Part shown: positions 1-11,573 of the stretch, one piece after another | Position numbering within the stretch: position 1 is the stretch's first letter | Layout of the letters: every line of letters starts with the position of its first letter | Assembly: GCA_029891345.1 (NCBI GenBank) | Contig: CM057006.1 | Location: forward strand, 41,701,056 to 41,765,055 | Reading direction: 5' to 3' | Length of the DNA: 64,000 nt | From: Dryococelus australis | Lineage: Eukaryota; Arthropoda; Insecta; Phasmatodea; Phasmatidae | Program-made: the position numbers and the translations under genes | Notes under the pieces: generated by a model | What the model was told of the DNA's origin: nothing | Database searches by the model: none | What the model saw: only the letters and a program-made list of their open reading frames with translations

Positions 1-1217
1 GGTTATCACTTACATACCTCGTCAGTCAAGCCAGCTGAATGGGACGACAGTAAAGGCGAACTACGCATTTGCGACTGACAAACACGCACTGCAATACTCA
101 AACCATATTTCTATTAAAAATACATCATTATTATCACAGGTTAGCAAGAACACAGAACAAGGTACTCTACAGAATCGTGCACTCACTACATTAATACTGA
201 AAAGCCAACTACTTCATAACACAAAAAAACTAAATCCCATTTACTAACATACTGTCCACTACTAACCATGTCTTCCCATCTTCCACACCTACTGAAAGTT
301 TACACTACCAAAATCTCTTAAATGTAAAATAAAAAATACTCGTGGGCTGTGCTGATATTACAATTTGTTGTATCATTTCAATTTCCATGATGAAGGTTTC
401 GATGGAGGAGGGCTCGATGTCGTAGCTTCCAGTCACTAAGGCAGCATGACCGGAAGGTCACAGCTTAACAGCCCAGCTGATCAAATGACCCCCACTACAA
501 TTAAAGAGTAACGCATCGGAGGGCAAGTAGAGGTGGGGAACCGAAAGGAGGAAGGGATCAGATTCTGAGTGGTGCGAAAAGAGGATTTTTACCGCAGCAG
601 GTGGCAAAACGTAGCACTAACCGCGACGGTGCCGCAGCACCGTCACATCACGTTGAAATAGCTAAAGTTATTAGTAAAAGCTTATCAATTAGTTTATATT
701 ATATAAATGTTTTTAGTGGGTATCATGTTTTTTTTGTTCCTATTTGTTGAGTTCAAATTTGGATACCTAAAATTGCTGGAAAATATGTTTAGAGAAAGGT
801 ATTGTTTTGCATTAGTAAGTTGTGTTTAATAACACAAAGATATTCAGTCTACTAATCTCATATGCTGCTGGCAGGGTCACAAATGGTTTCTTGATGTCTA
901 GGATAATACTGGGTTGGGGTCGTCTTAGCGTTTAATATCAAACATTCCACACAATAATTTATATTTACCTGAAAAAGTATGTCATACGTACAGTGTGTTT
1001 TATCATGTGTTACACAATAGCCATAACTGAACAACTTGAAATAATGAGGTATTCTAAAGTACAGGCTTTCAGAATTATTCGCAATATCCAAGAAAACCTG
1101 GTATAATGAAGCACTGAGACTACTATCTAATAGTACATTAGTGAGATACGTGCAAACGTTAGGTTTATTTAACTTACAAACTATAGTGTTGTGGTGATGG
1201 AAGTGTGTTTTGTTCAG
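1..1217 (+). other. Intron-like DNA upstream of the mib1 exon
   Basis: No exon or transposon was recognised. The stretch is AT-rich with a modestly GC-richer patch around 400-660. It ends in a pyrimidine-rich run and the AG at 1216-1217 that serves as acceptor of the mib1 exon. An open frame on the minus strand over 858-1403 is mostly the shadow of that exon plus noncoding DNA. Confidence 0.5.
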
Positions 1218-1415
1218 GACAAAGATGGAGACCGCGCTGTCCACCACGCAGCTTTTGGAGATGAACCAGGGGTCATGGAGCTGCTTGCACATGCCGGTGC
1301 CGACCTGAACGCTCGCAACAAGCGCCGCCAGACGGCGCTGCACATTGCCGTGAACAAAGGCCATGTGGGAGTGGTGAAGACGCTGCTGGAACTGGGCTGC
1401 CATCCAAGCCTCCAG
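1218..1415 (+). CDS. mib1: Mind bomb E3 ubiquitin ligase, internal exon coding two ankyrin repeats
   Basis: This is a 198-nt internal exon of 66 codons. It starts after the AG at 1216-1217 and ends in CAG before the donor GTAAG at 1416-1420; both borders are phase 0. The translation begins [16 protein letters not shown] and ends in GCHPSLQ. It contains one ankyrin repeat (about residues 5-37, with DLNARN at its end) and most of a second ([11 protein letters not shown]...VVKTLLELG). This wording is characteristic of the central ankyrin array of Mind bomb 1. Known role of the family: a cytoplasmic RING-type ubiquitin ligase that ubiquitinates the Notch ligands Delta and Serrate/Jagged and drives their endocytosis in the signal-sending cell. 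The N-terminal MIB/HERC2 domains and C-terminal RING fingers must lie on exons outside the window. The reading frame is intact and GC-richer than its surroundings. The open frame continues past the donor to 1487, but that part is intronic. Identity is very likely; exon borders are inferred from splice consensus and phase. Confidence 0.92.
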
Positions 1416-2700
1416 GTAAGGGAGCTCTGCTTTATCATTGTCTCTTCGCGGCCAATGTTTACTTCACCTTCAACTCTTGTGATGTAGCGCTAGTAAGAGA
1501 ATCGTTTCCATGGTATTAATTATGATTTCAGTTTTGTGCGCTTGCAGTGTATCAATAAATATGTGACTCTTTTTCCACCATGTAAAATGGAGATCCAGGT
1601 TTTGCATGAACCATTGATTTGTTAACATATAAAAGTACAGTACAAACATTTTTTTTTTTTTTTTCTATTATTGAAAATACTAATGCAACACCTCAACATT
1701 TTTATTGTGAACTTTAACTGCTTCAGTTTGGAATGTCGCAGTTTCCATGTTGACATATGTTAATGCCACCATCTATTAGAAATGTTGCGTACGGTACGTT
1801 ACAGTGAATAGTAATGGTTATGAGGTCATTCCATCATTCCAAAGGCACTGTGCAACCTGCGTTAACTGTATTTACAAAAAGGCTAATCTCGTAGTTTTAT
1901 AATATAAATTATTCATAGTTAGAGGTTACAAAGAGGTTAGCTGTTACAAAGTTGCAGGGTCTCTTATTAGTAACGTGTTCTCCAAAATTTTGTGTGAGGA
2001 ATTGTTTTGTCACAGACTTGAAGGATAAAAGCAGTTAAAAATATTGTAAAGAAACCGTTTCTTACGTCTAGAACTCATTGCTGACAAATGTTACTGCACC
2101 TTTGATATACATACTTCACACATACTAGAATAACAATGAAATTAGCATGGAAGTACTAAATGGTCTATTCTAGGTTGTTTACTACCCCTGGAATTTTTGA
2201 GTGGCTTTTCAAATACTTCAGTATTTCAGTTCGTATACATAAAAATTTTACATACAACATGTATACAACAGTACTATTCGACACTTGAACGCCCTTCCTT
2301 TGAAGTACTATAAATATTTGTTGACTGGCTGATGAATCTGTCATTCGAATTGTTCTCTAGAATTAGTAAGCCTGAAATATTTAGTCTTCTTGGTTTTGCC
2401 TGAAATAAAATGACAACCATTTTTGTAATATAACTCTTTTAAAGGCTTTTTGTTGCCTTAAATGTTTTTGATACTATTTTTGATGGCATTAAAGAACGTA
2501 AAAATATTTTTTCCCCTGGGAAGTTGTAGTGTCCGCTGTTTTCCTCAGTCATGCCATCCAGTGTAGGGCAATATTGACGTGTGTGCATTGTCAAGCAAAA
2601 TGGATGAACGTCATACAATATAAACTTATTACTTTTTTGTAATGTTTAATTCATTAGTTGGAAAGTTAGCATCTGTATAACCTATTGAAATTCAGGGTTG
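1416..2700 (+). other. AT-rich intron after the mib1 exon
   Basis: The segment starts with the splice donor GTAAGG. It is AT-rich, with a T-run near 1650 and no usable open frame. No next mib1 exon was recognised here. Confidence 0.5.
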
Positions 2701-4740
2701 AAGCATGACGTCGGCTGAACTAATGGCAACGTTGCAGTCAGACAAGGGTTATATAGTGCCGTACAAAGGCTCGGGCTAACTTACTGTGGTGAAGTTTGGT
2801 TTATTGGCCGCTGATTGGTCCCTGGCTGCTGTATAGGTTGGGGCGTGTGGCTCTACGGCATGGTACAAAGTAAGGTGTGGTGTTAGCAGCTCTCTGCACT
2901 GTTGGTGTAGACACAGACATTCGTTTACCTGCTGTGGGCGTGGCCCGAGGCAGATCTTGGCTTCACGGATGCAGCTGCTGGCTGGAATGGTTGCCCTGCC
3001 CTGGAGCGACAGTCGTACTGCTGGTTGGCCCCCACGGTGGACTACTGACCTTCACCATCTTGAAGTATGAGTTGCCAATGCCTGGTGGCACTGGAAGTCC
3101 CAGTTGAATGCTCACCATAAGTGGGTGCGGCTCGCCGGCAATCTTGCAGGGTTGCTGGAAGAGAGAGCTAGGGGGAACTGGGAGTCAAGACCTCTCCACT
3201 TCTATGGGTGAAGGGCATACGGAGAGGTACTACGGTCTACCACTTGAGGAAGAACAGACAACGAGTTCCCTAGCAATGAGTACAGCCAGTCGGGGGCTAG
3301 GCCACCCGGAATCAGTCATGTTGTTCCAACTGACGAAGATAACAACATGGTGGATGAGCGGTTGGCCGATCTGGGTGTCTAGTCGCTTCGTGGATTGTGT
3401 TACTAGGGGTTGGGGCTATGTTGTATGTGCACGCCAGGTACCTTTGTGTATTATATAATCCACAATATGGGTGTACGTCTAAAGGTTATGTATTGCAACG
3501 TACGTGCGCCCGGTTAAGGGAGCTCGCAGTCCTACACTAGTTTCGGCAAAGAAGTTTCAAGATGCAGTCTTCTGCCGTTCCTTAGTAGGTTTGACATCTA
3601 CTGGGGTGGAATTCACAATCGCCCTAGAATAAGTTCTTGGGGTTGGGTAAGATTACATGTTACGTTTTTGCCCATACTAACTCCCGGCTACCAATAAATT
3701 GTAACGGCCGGTAGTAAGCTATGGTAAACCAGGTGAAAGGGACCCAGGGCTAAGCTAAACAAGAGCAGAAGAAAGTTCGGTAGCTATGATAACAACTGAC
3801 CCTAACTAATCTATGCTGTTGTCCAGAAGGGACTTGGGGTTCACTACAAAGTGGTAGTGAGTATAAGAGGGAACAACGACTTCTTTGGGGGTCACTAGAC
3901 AAAGACCTAGAAGACTTCTGGAAGGTAGCAGTGGTCCTTCGTGAGGAGGGCGGTAGATTAGAGAGCTCCAGCACACGAGGTGGTGCAGTGAACTGCGGAG
4001 TATCAGCTGCCGTTTCGAGGCTATGCGTTTATGTATATAGACAGCCGGATGCGGGCCCTTCAGCCAAGCTGTTATCTTTGGGCTAGAGCTCCTGCCTTAA
4101 GGGAGTAGGCTGCATTCTCTTGGAGGAGGCTGGAAGTGCAGTTTTCTTTTGTGCGGGTTGCATTGCTCCCGCCAGCTTAGGGGCAGCACTAGATTGCGTG
4201 GCTGGCTCCTGTTGCACGCTGGAGTGATTACCGGACATGTGACATCTGACATGCGACATCTGACATGCTGGTGTAGACGGCCTTGGTTGCCATGTTCTTG
4301 GGTGCCCCTTGCCTAGCAGTGTGCAGGTGGGCTCTGGAAGTAAGTCGTCCTGTGTTCCAACCTCGCTCAAGGTGATGCGATGTCACGTGAACATGAGGTG
4401 GAGTCGTATTTCATAATTATGTCAGTAAGTGGCACGTGTTACGGTCTGCACGCTCTACTTTTCGACTTTGCCCCATCATAGCGCATTGATAGAATTACGG
4501 GGCAATTCATATGCCGACGGTTAGTTAATCCTGTTGCTACAGGGTTGATTCTATGCAGATTTGGACGACTACAGACACGTAGATATGATTGAGATTGTAC
4601 TGCCCACCCAGAATTTAGCATGCAGTCGCCGCCCCTGAATCCGAAGCTTGTGTTACCTGCCGAGTCACAGACATGCAGAGAAACATCAGATAATTAACAA
4701 ACACCTCAGGAAGGCAGCGCCCCTGTGGCCAGTGACGTCA
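2701..4740. other. GC-richer unassigned block, probably old transposon DNA
   Basis: Base composition shifts clearly upward in GC compared with the flanking intron. Short open frames occur (for example 2877-3107 and 3108-3458 on the plus strand), but their translations show no domain I recognise. A duplicated short motif (CATGTGACATCTGACATGCG followed by a repeat of its core) sits near 4236-4266. It lies just before an LTR-like segment and may be part of the same decayed element. Confidence 0.3.
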
Positions 4741-5560
4741 TCACCGCTGAGCCTCGTGAGAGGAAGCAGTAAATATGTCAACAGCCTCCAGTCAGGGCGA
4801 TAAGAAATGTGTGTGGTGCAGCACGCTACCCTGAAATAACCAACCCTTGTGATGGAAGGCTAGCAACCCCCGCACCCCTGTGGCAACCACCAAGCTGCAA
4901 TTTTGGGTATATAAGGAGAATACACTCTCGCCATTCTGCATCAGCTCGACAACCTGTATAAAGTGGGAGGGCTCTCCTGGTCTGCAGAAGACTCTCCAGC
5001 CTGAAGAAGACCCTCCAAGCTTGCAAAGGCTCTCCTCACCAACTCCAGTAGCTGGAAGACGGCTCCTCCAGAAGCTCCAATGTCAACCCCGCAGCCTGCT
5101 GAGTAAACCCTGGTCAAGCTCCAAAGGTATCACGACGTCCTTACCCCTGCACCCCGTACTCTGAGTCAATCCTTACACTCCACGGTAGCAGGCCATAAAT
5201 GTCATGCCTTCTGGACAAAACCATCCCTCGTTATTTCACTGTGAATTATGAATAGCATTTTGGAATTATTCTTGGTTGGAATCTGGATACTCAGGTTTGC
5301 CTTCACCTGTCGTGATGTAAAATAACGTTAAATAATTTATATAAATTATTTCAGCTATTTTTATGCAGAACCGCGTATCCCCTTTGTTTTCACGAAGCAG
5401 CAATAAATACGCTGTGTTAAACTTAACCTAGGTTGGGGTACTTATTTAATTCCCTCTCACGTATTTTTGTTAATTTAATTGTGCTTTAACAGCTTGCAAT
5501 TTGTGCCTCATTTCTAAACTAACGACTTCTGCAGATCAAACACGAGTGGTTCGAACCACG
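4741..5560 (+). promoter_or_regulatory. LTR-like segment with TATA box, initiator and poly(A) signal
   Basis: A TATA box (TATATAAGG, 4908-4916) is followed about 33 nt later by an initiator-like TCAG at 4941. An AATAAA follows at 5402-5407. This order, a Pol II core promoter followed within about 500 nt by a poly(A) signal, is the layout of an LTR U3-R-U5. The segment lies just upstream of, and in the same orientation as, the decayed ORF set at 5858-6722, so it may be that element's 5' LTR. No matching second LTR and no convincing primer binding site was found. It could instead be an unrelated promoter-like sequence. Confidence 0.35.
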
Positions 5561-5857
5561 GATTCCTGGAGCCTGCACAAGGTTTTAGTCTGAACAAGAT
5601 CGGGAACTCCTGAGGCGTGTCCGGTACATCAGAGTCTGCCTGCAGAAATGCTCCAAATCTAGTCAGTCATATATCACGCTCATTACCTCGGAGTGTCTGT
5701 ACAAGACCACACCCAGGAGGGCTTGAGCGCTGACGTCTAGGTCACGAGCATGCCACCATATTCATTACTGTGCTCAAGAGGCCATTAAAAGAATTTATTG
5801 GATTTGCAAATTTACATTCAGTGATCAGATGCATAAGAAAGGAGGTGGACACAATAG

Positions 5858-6722
5858 CAGGATCAGACAACTAGCCCGACGGCACTGCAACGAGATCTAG
5901 CTCAGTCAGACAATAATAAACCATGTCGAATCCCTCCCAGTGATCCTAAGCTACTTCCTCCTCAATTGGCGGTGAGACCTGTTGAGCAGATTAGGGAGGT
6001 CTCTTCAATTGATAAAAATTGTAACTCTTACTGGGACCCGCTGTTAGGAATCTGTTGGCCGTGGCCAGACTTGGAGCAAGTAGGCTATTGAATTCCCCCA
6101 GTGCCTGAGCCGGTAGTTAAACCGACACAACAGGAACCTATTACGAAAACTCGGCCTAGCAATTGTCAGATTTTCACAGCAGCAGGGAAAGGCATCAATA
6201 TAGTTATCCCTCTTAAATCAGTATGTAACAAGGTAATTACCTCAACAACTGATTTCGTCCCAACATGCAAGTCAACCAAGCCAGCCCCCTTACAAGCGCC
6301 CTGGTAGCATCTGCGTAGCCGACTAGTTGATTGCCCAGCATCACATTAAATTCACACCCACTTCATTATCATCCTCATCCCCATTAACACATTTTTCTTA
6401 TTATTTAAATTTTCTTAATTAGTGACAGCTGGCATCACTATTCTTAATGCCCTTTATGGTTTACAAGGTCAAGCTCCCTGGGAGGGAGACATTCATGATC
6501 AAGTTCACCCTGGGGTTTGATTCCTCTTCATCCACTCTCGGCCCTTCTATCCAACGGTGCCCATTAGGTCCCCGAACGTGTCAAATCCCAGACCCGCCTG
6601 GTGAAATACCCATTAGAATCTTTGTCACCACAGAAGGGAAAATTTGGCATATCCCGGAGGGAATCAGCTCTCATATCCGCCGAGCTAAGCCCAACTCTCT
6701 GATTAGGGCTGGACAGAGGTAG
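5858..6722 (+). pseudogene. Decayed ORF of an unidentified repeated element, copy X1
   Basis: Three open segments lie in order. The frame 5858-6091 contains NKPCRIPPSDPKLLPPQL and later a WPWPDLE motif. The frame 6101-6307 contains FTAAGKGINIV and VITSTTDFVPTCKSTKP. The frame 6447-6722 contains KFTLGFDSSSS. A minus-strand segment at 14580-15084 codes recognisably similar peptides in the same order (WPW, TAAGK, DFVP, FTLGF). Conservation of the protein over diverged DNA argues that this was once a translated gene. Proline-rich, charged sequence and a possible LTR upstream suggest a retroelement Gag-like protein, but I see no zinc knuckle, protease or polymerase motif and do not recognise the family. 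Stops separate the segments, so it is a pseudogene. Confidence 0.55.
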
Positions 6723-6879
6723 GGTCACATGCACCCGCCTCCTCCCCCTGCCTCGTCTGGGACGAGCTGCCGCTGGCTGAGAGGGAGTGTGCGTCATGGT
6801 CTTATAATGTTTGGAAAGAAACATGATGTAGCATTAGTGTTTTTCAGTGATGGTTCATGCATACATTCTAGCGTGAGTC

Positions 6880-9800
6880 ATTTTATGATCCCCTATTTGA
6901 TGTCCCTGTAATTTGGAGCCCATAATAATCACAGAGGTTTTGTTAATCTTCGTCCTTTGCTGAACAATATGCAATATAAACAAACTTAAATACCAGTATT
7001 TCCTTCACTCCAGTGAACATTTTGAGAAATTTATACACTGCAAAGAATCAAGATCTATTTACCGTATTTACTCTATTCCATACTGCACCTAAATTTTTTG
7101 GGAAAATCCTGGGGAAAAAAATATTAGTATACATACGAGGCCACAGGTTAAACCATCACAACTAGAACATTTAATTTCTGTAGGACGTTTAATTTTGCCT
7201 TCAGTAGTAATGGTTTTCCATATAAACAAAAATATTTCTCTCTCCCAAAAGCGAATACTGTATTGTGCTTTTAGAAGCAAATAATTGAATTATGTGCTTC
7301 TCTCCAGCGGTTCAAGTTCAACTCAACTATTTTAAATAGCTTCCCAGCAGCTGTACTTCATTATATTCAGAAATAAATGTTCACATTTGTTTTAAATAAT
7401 AAAATAATGCTCACATTCGCATATCACTATAGATGAAGCATTGCAATTTATTACCATTGTTAAACATATACACAGCATGTCTGATACACGTACAATCATT
7501 TGAAGTGTCAATTTCAGCAATTGTTGTATTAAAAACTGAATTGCAGTGTAAACGACTGCTGTTTACTTTACAGCATCATTTACTGCATTGTTTAAAGAAT
7601 ATTGCAACTGTAATTCCAATTTTTTTTGCTATACCATTCACAGATTGCTTTTGCTTAAAGATAATCTGGAAAACTATATTATAGAACCATTCATCTAATG
7701 AAATTCTATGATAATGCAATCCATGGCCATGCTATTTTGACAGCACGTAATTGCTGCTAGAAGGCTGGGCTGTTATTCCATGTACAGTTACTAGGTTTCC
7801 TGTTAAATAGCTGCACTGTTACAGCGCATCACCCTAGATCCTATTCCAGCAAAACCATATCCACCCGATCTGCTAACATGGAAATTTGTGTTGTTTTCTG
7901 GAGGAAGTTTTATAATGTTATGGAGCATGTATGCAATAACTATATTGCACATCCTCCTTATAATTCCATGTACAGAACTAGTAACTTTAATGACCAATTT
8001 CAATTAGTACATATGCCTTACTTAAACCATTTTACCTTCTTTTTTTTTTTTGTTAAAGTTATCTACCTTATTTTAAAAATTGAAAATGAATATTTTAATT
8101 TATTAGATATATACTTTGGCATGGCTGTAGCAACTAGAAATAATTATGCAAATAAATTTTACAGTTCCACAAAAAAATTTTTTGGGACCAATTGATGGTA
8201 CTTGATTCCAAGCTGCAACCTTTATTTTCAAAAATATTTTTGGATAAAACTGTGTGGCTTAGAGTGGAGTAAATATGGTTAAGTTTTGAAATTTTTGTGA
8301 AAATAATATTATAAGAGGAAACCTAATCAATACAAACAAGTTTCCAAATTACATGTGTAGGTAATACTTATTTTTCGTGCAAAAATGTAATATTTGTTTA
8401 CACTTTACACCAATTGTTCACATTGTTATGGTCAAAACTTTACCATTTCGGTTAAAAAGAACTAAAGCTAAAATTAGAAAAAATCTAGCCAATTACAAAT
8501 GATGTCCACAATACTAATTTTCTAAAATGACAGGCTATGAAAATGTTTTAAATAATAGTACAATACTGTATGCAAACTTAAGAACCAGACTCTTTTATTG
8601 ACACATTTCAAATTGTTACATTATAATTTTTTTGTAATTTTCAAAGTACAGAATAAGTGTGATAATCCATGAAGAAAAAATTAAGTTTCTGTGATTACGT
8701 ATTTGGTTATTTGACTGATTATTTGTTCTGAACCAACACCCTGGTTGCTGGTTGTGGCTAAGAACGGGAAGATCATCGGTGTTCGAACAAGTTTGACAGA
8801 ATTACATTATTTGATGGCAGAGAACAACATCAAATTTGTTGGCAGTCGGATGGAAGCCATTTAAATTTAATTTTAGAAAGAATAAGTGTGATTTCAAGAA
8901 GATGTGAATGATGATAGAAAGTTGTGTGTTTCATCTATGTGGCTGACGTAGTAAGCTAAACTACTTGTCTGCAATGTTGCAGGAAGTTTGGACCGGAATA
9001 GCTCCATTGCTGTTCAGATGGAATGGTTGAAAGCTTAATGGTCCTTCTTGTTGGAGAATGGGAATGAACCCAGAAGTATGATGAGGATAAAAATCTGTCT
9101 GCTTCACAGTCCTCTTCGTGAAAGACCTAGCCCGTGAGACTTGATAATGCCAGACAAGTGTATGAAATTATTTTACATTCAAGAAAGTATTTTCAGAAGT
9201 TGACATGGGTGTAAAAAATATTAGAAGAGATCAGTTACGTTAAACAAGAGGAAGCATTGTCTTCAGAGAAGAGAGATATGTATTTTATTTTTTATCATCT
9301 GTCTGAATGTTAAGTTAGTTTTTGCATTGCGAGGAATATCATTCTGAAAAGAGCTTGGTAGACTGAACTAGCGTTACCATCAACTTTGACAGTGTATTTC
9401 CGGGTATGAGATTACAGCTGTAGTGTTGAATACAAATTGACTACTAATGGTATATACTTGTGTACACCACAGACTCATACTTGAGTAGAGAACATACACT
9501 CAGGATGCAGAGGGCACGTAATTAATTTGTGATTACAGTATTTGAATGTCTTTAGTTAACTTTTTTGAGTGTGAGTTTCCTAAAGATGTAACCATAAACT
9601 GTCAAAGAAAAGTTTATTGCAATAGAAAGCCTTCTGCTTTCTTTTTGTATCATGCACGTTCATGCATGGCATGTTTTACTATGTGGTCTGCCCTTATTTC
9701 AATTTTGACTTTTGTGATGAAATTTAAAGTAAAAAATAACTATATGTTTATTCCTTATCGAATGTGAACAAACTTTGGATTTCAAAGAAATTGCAGTTAC

Positions 9801-11330
9801 TTCTATGAATACTTGACCTAAAATATAACCTTGTGTTAAATTAACTTTTTGAAATTTGCACAAATCATGATTATTTGTTAAAATTTTTGTATTTATTTTT
9901 TAAAAATTATGAATGTTATTTTTGAAACTTTGGCCACGTGGTTCACATGGACATAAACAATGGATTACGGAAAGAATTTTCTGATATTCTAATGCTAATT
10001 TTACTTGTAACCTCTATTGTGATGAAAGTTAACAAAAAAATAAGTTTTGAAGTTGATTCAGAATAAATGTGTACGTATCAGACAGCTTAATCTAGTGGTT
10101 TTGGAAAGTGTGATGCAAAAACAGAGATCCTAAGAGAATATGTACATAGTTTTATCATCTATCATCAGGAATGAATGCTGTGATTGAGTTCCTTTTTCTA
10201 ATAGTCCGTTGCATTCTGCGAGGAAGTTATTTTCAGTACAAAACTTTTTGCATGTACATATGTATGAGGTGCATTATATTTTTTAAAGTTTCATAATGGT
10301 ATAGATCATTACACATTTGTAGTTTTCCTCTCTCATTTTAATTATATCTTCAGACAACTGAATTCTCTTTCCTGTTTATGTCTTGTTTTTACTTGCACTA
10401 AATTTCACCCCATGTTCTAATATTCATTTTTGCGTATCCAGCCGTTTTTGCACTTCCCTTTCACCAATTTACTAGATCGATAAGTTGGCGTTAAACAGTA
10501 TTGAAGTTGCTGCTTCTACATTAAAGTAGTTCATGTGTAACATTACATCACCAGTGACTATGTAGACTCTATACTGGAGGTTTGGGTTCCACTGTTTATA
10601 TTCATTCCTAAATTAGTCTTTTAACAGCGACCATTATTATTCATTAGTTAATTTACTTATTTTCTTTTGTCCTTTTTCTTAAATAATCACACACTAGCAA
10701 ATGAGTGTTATTTGCAAATTATTATCAATATTTGCATTCCTTATTTTTCAGCAACCCTTATCATCTCAATGCTTGCTTCATTATTCTTGTGGTGTTCCGT
10801 AACTCATTTATTCCAGTTTTCATCTGTGTTCTTTGACATGACATGCTCTGTAAACATTATTTGAAATTTTATTCAGTAGTTTAAAAATTCTTCTCCACAA
10901 CTTCTGTTCCTATGTATTATGCTTAAAACTAGTACACAATTTTTGAATGTACAGTTAGTAATATGATTTTTGTTTATTTTGTACTCAATGCTAGTTGATA
11001 GACAACATAAGATATTAGTTTTATATTTTATGTTTTCATATTCTATACGACCAATGCATAAATTGTTATAAATCAGTTATAAAAAAATTTAATATAATTT
11101 ATATGCCATATTCAATCTTGTCACTTGGTTCTAGAATTAAAAACGTAAACACTTTATTTTTTACCATTGTTGTGGTACACTTTGTTTATGTTCATTTTTG
11201 GTCAGTAAGTAATCAGTTGTGAGATTGTTCTTACTCTCCAAAAGAATGGTGTAAAAGTTGAGGAGGGAAAAAATTGTTCCATGTTTTGGTAGCAGTATGA
11301 GATGTGTGAGAAAGTGACAACTGAAACAAG
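6880..11330. other. Long AT-rich noncoding stretch
   Basis: The stretch is uniformly AT-rich with many A and T runs. Open frames are under about 110 codons, with AT-driven amino acid composition (F, I, N, K, Y). No transposon ends, tandem repeats or recognisable protein was seen. It is most simply read as intron or intergenic DNA. Confidence 0.5.
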
Positions 11331-11573
11331 TATAGGCTATTTACTGTAAAGTGAGCACTTTTTGAAGCCCTCTCATTCGGAATAATAGTCAATAAATATA
11401 TTTTATTGGAGCCTTAGATGTTAACTTTCAAGTCCTGTGAAATATTTACACTGTTTATTACGTACACTAAAATATTTATTTAAAAAAAAAAATGTAGTTG
11501 GGTGAAAAATGGCTGATTGTAAAGAAGTTAACCAGGGCCTCAAAAGTGCTCACTTTACTATGAACAGTCTATA
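11331..11573 (+). mobile_element. MITE family T1, complete copy with TA target-site duplication
   Basis: A 239-bp body begins TAGGCTATTTACTGTAAAG, continues GAGCAC, and ends in the inverted counterpart GTGCTCACTTTAC...CAGTCTA. It is flanked on both sides by TA (11331-11332 and 11572-11573). It has no coding capacity. Related copies lie at 15114-15344, 48840-49069 and 50243-50482. The TA duplication and inverted ends fit a non-autonomous DNA transposon, possibly of the Tc1/mariner group, but the family was not identified by comparison. Confidence 0.85.

Noticed and set aside
858..1403. 181-codon minus-strand frame
   Set aside because: It is antisense to the mib1 exon, and the rest is AT-rich noncoding DNA with no domain.
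3108..3458. 116-codon frame in the GC-richer block
   Set aside because: No recognisable motif and no sign of conservation within the window; it could be part of an old element but cannot be supported.
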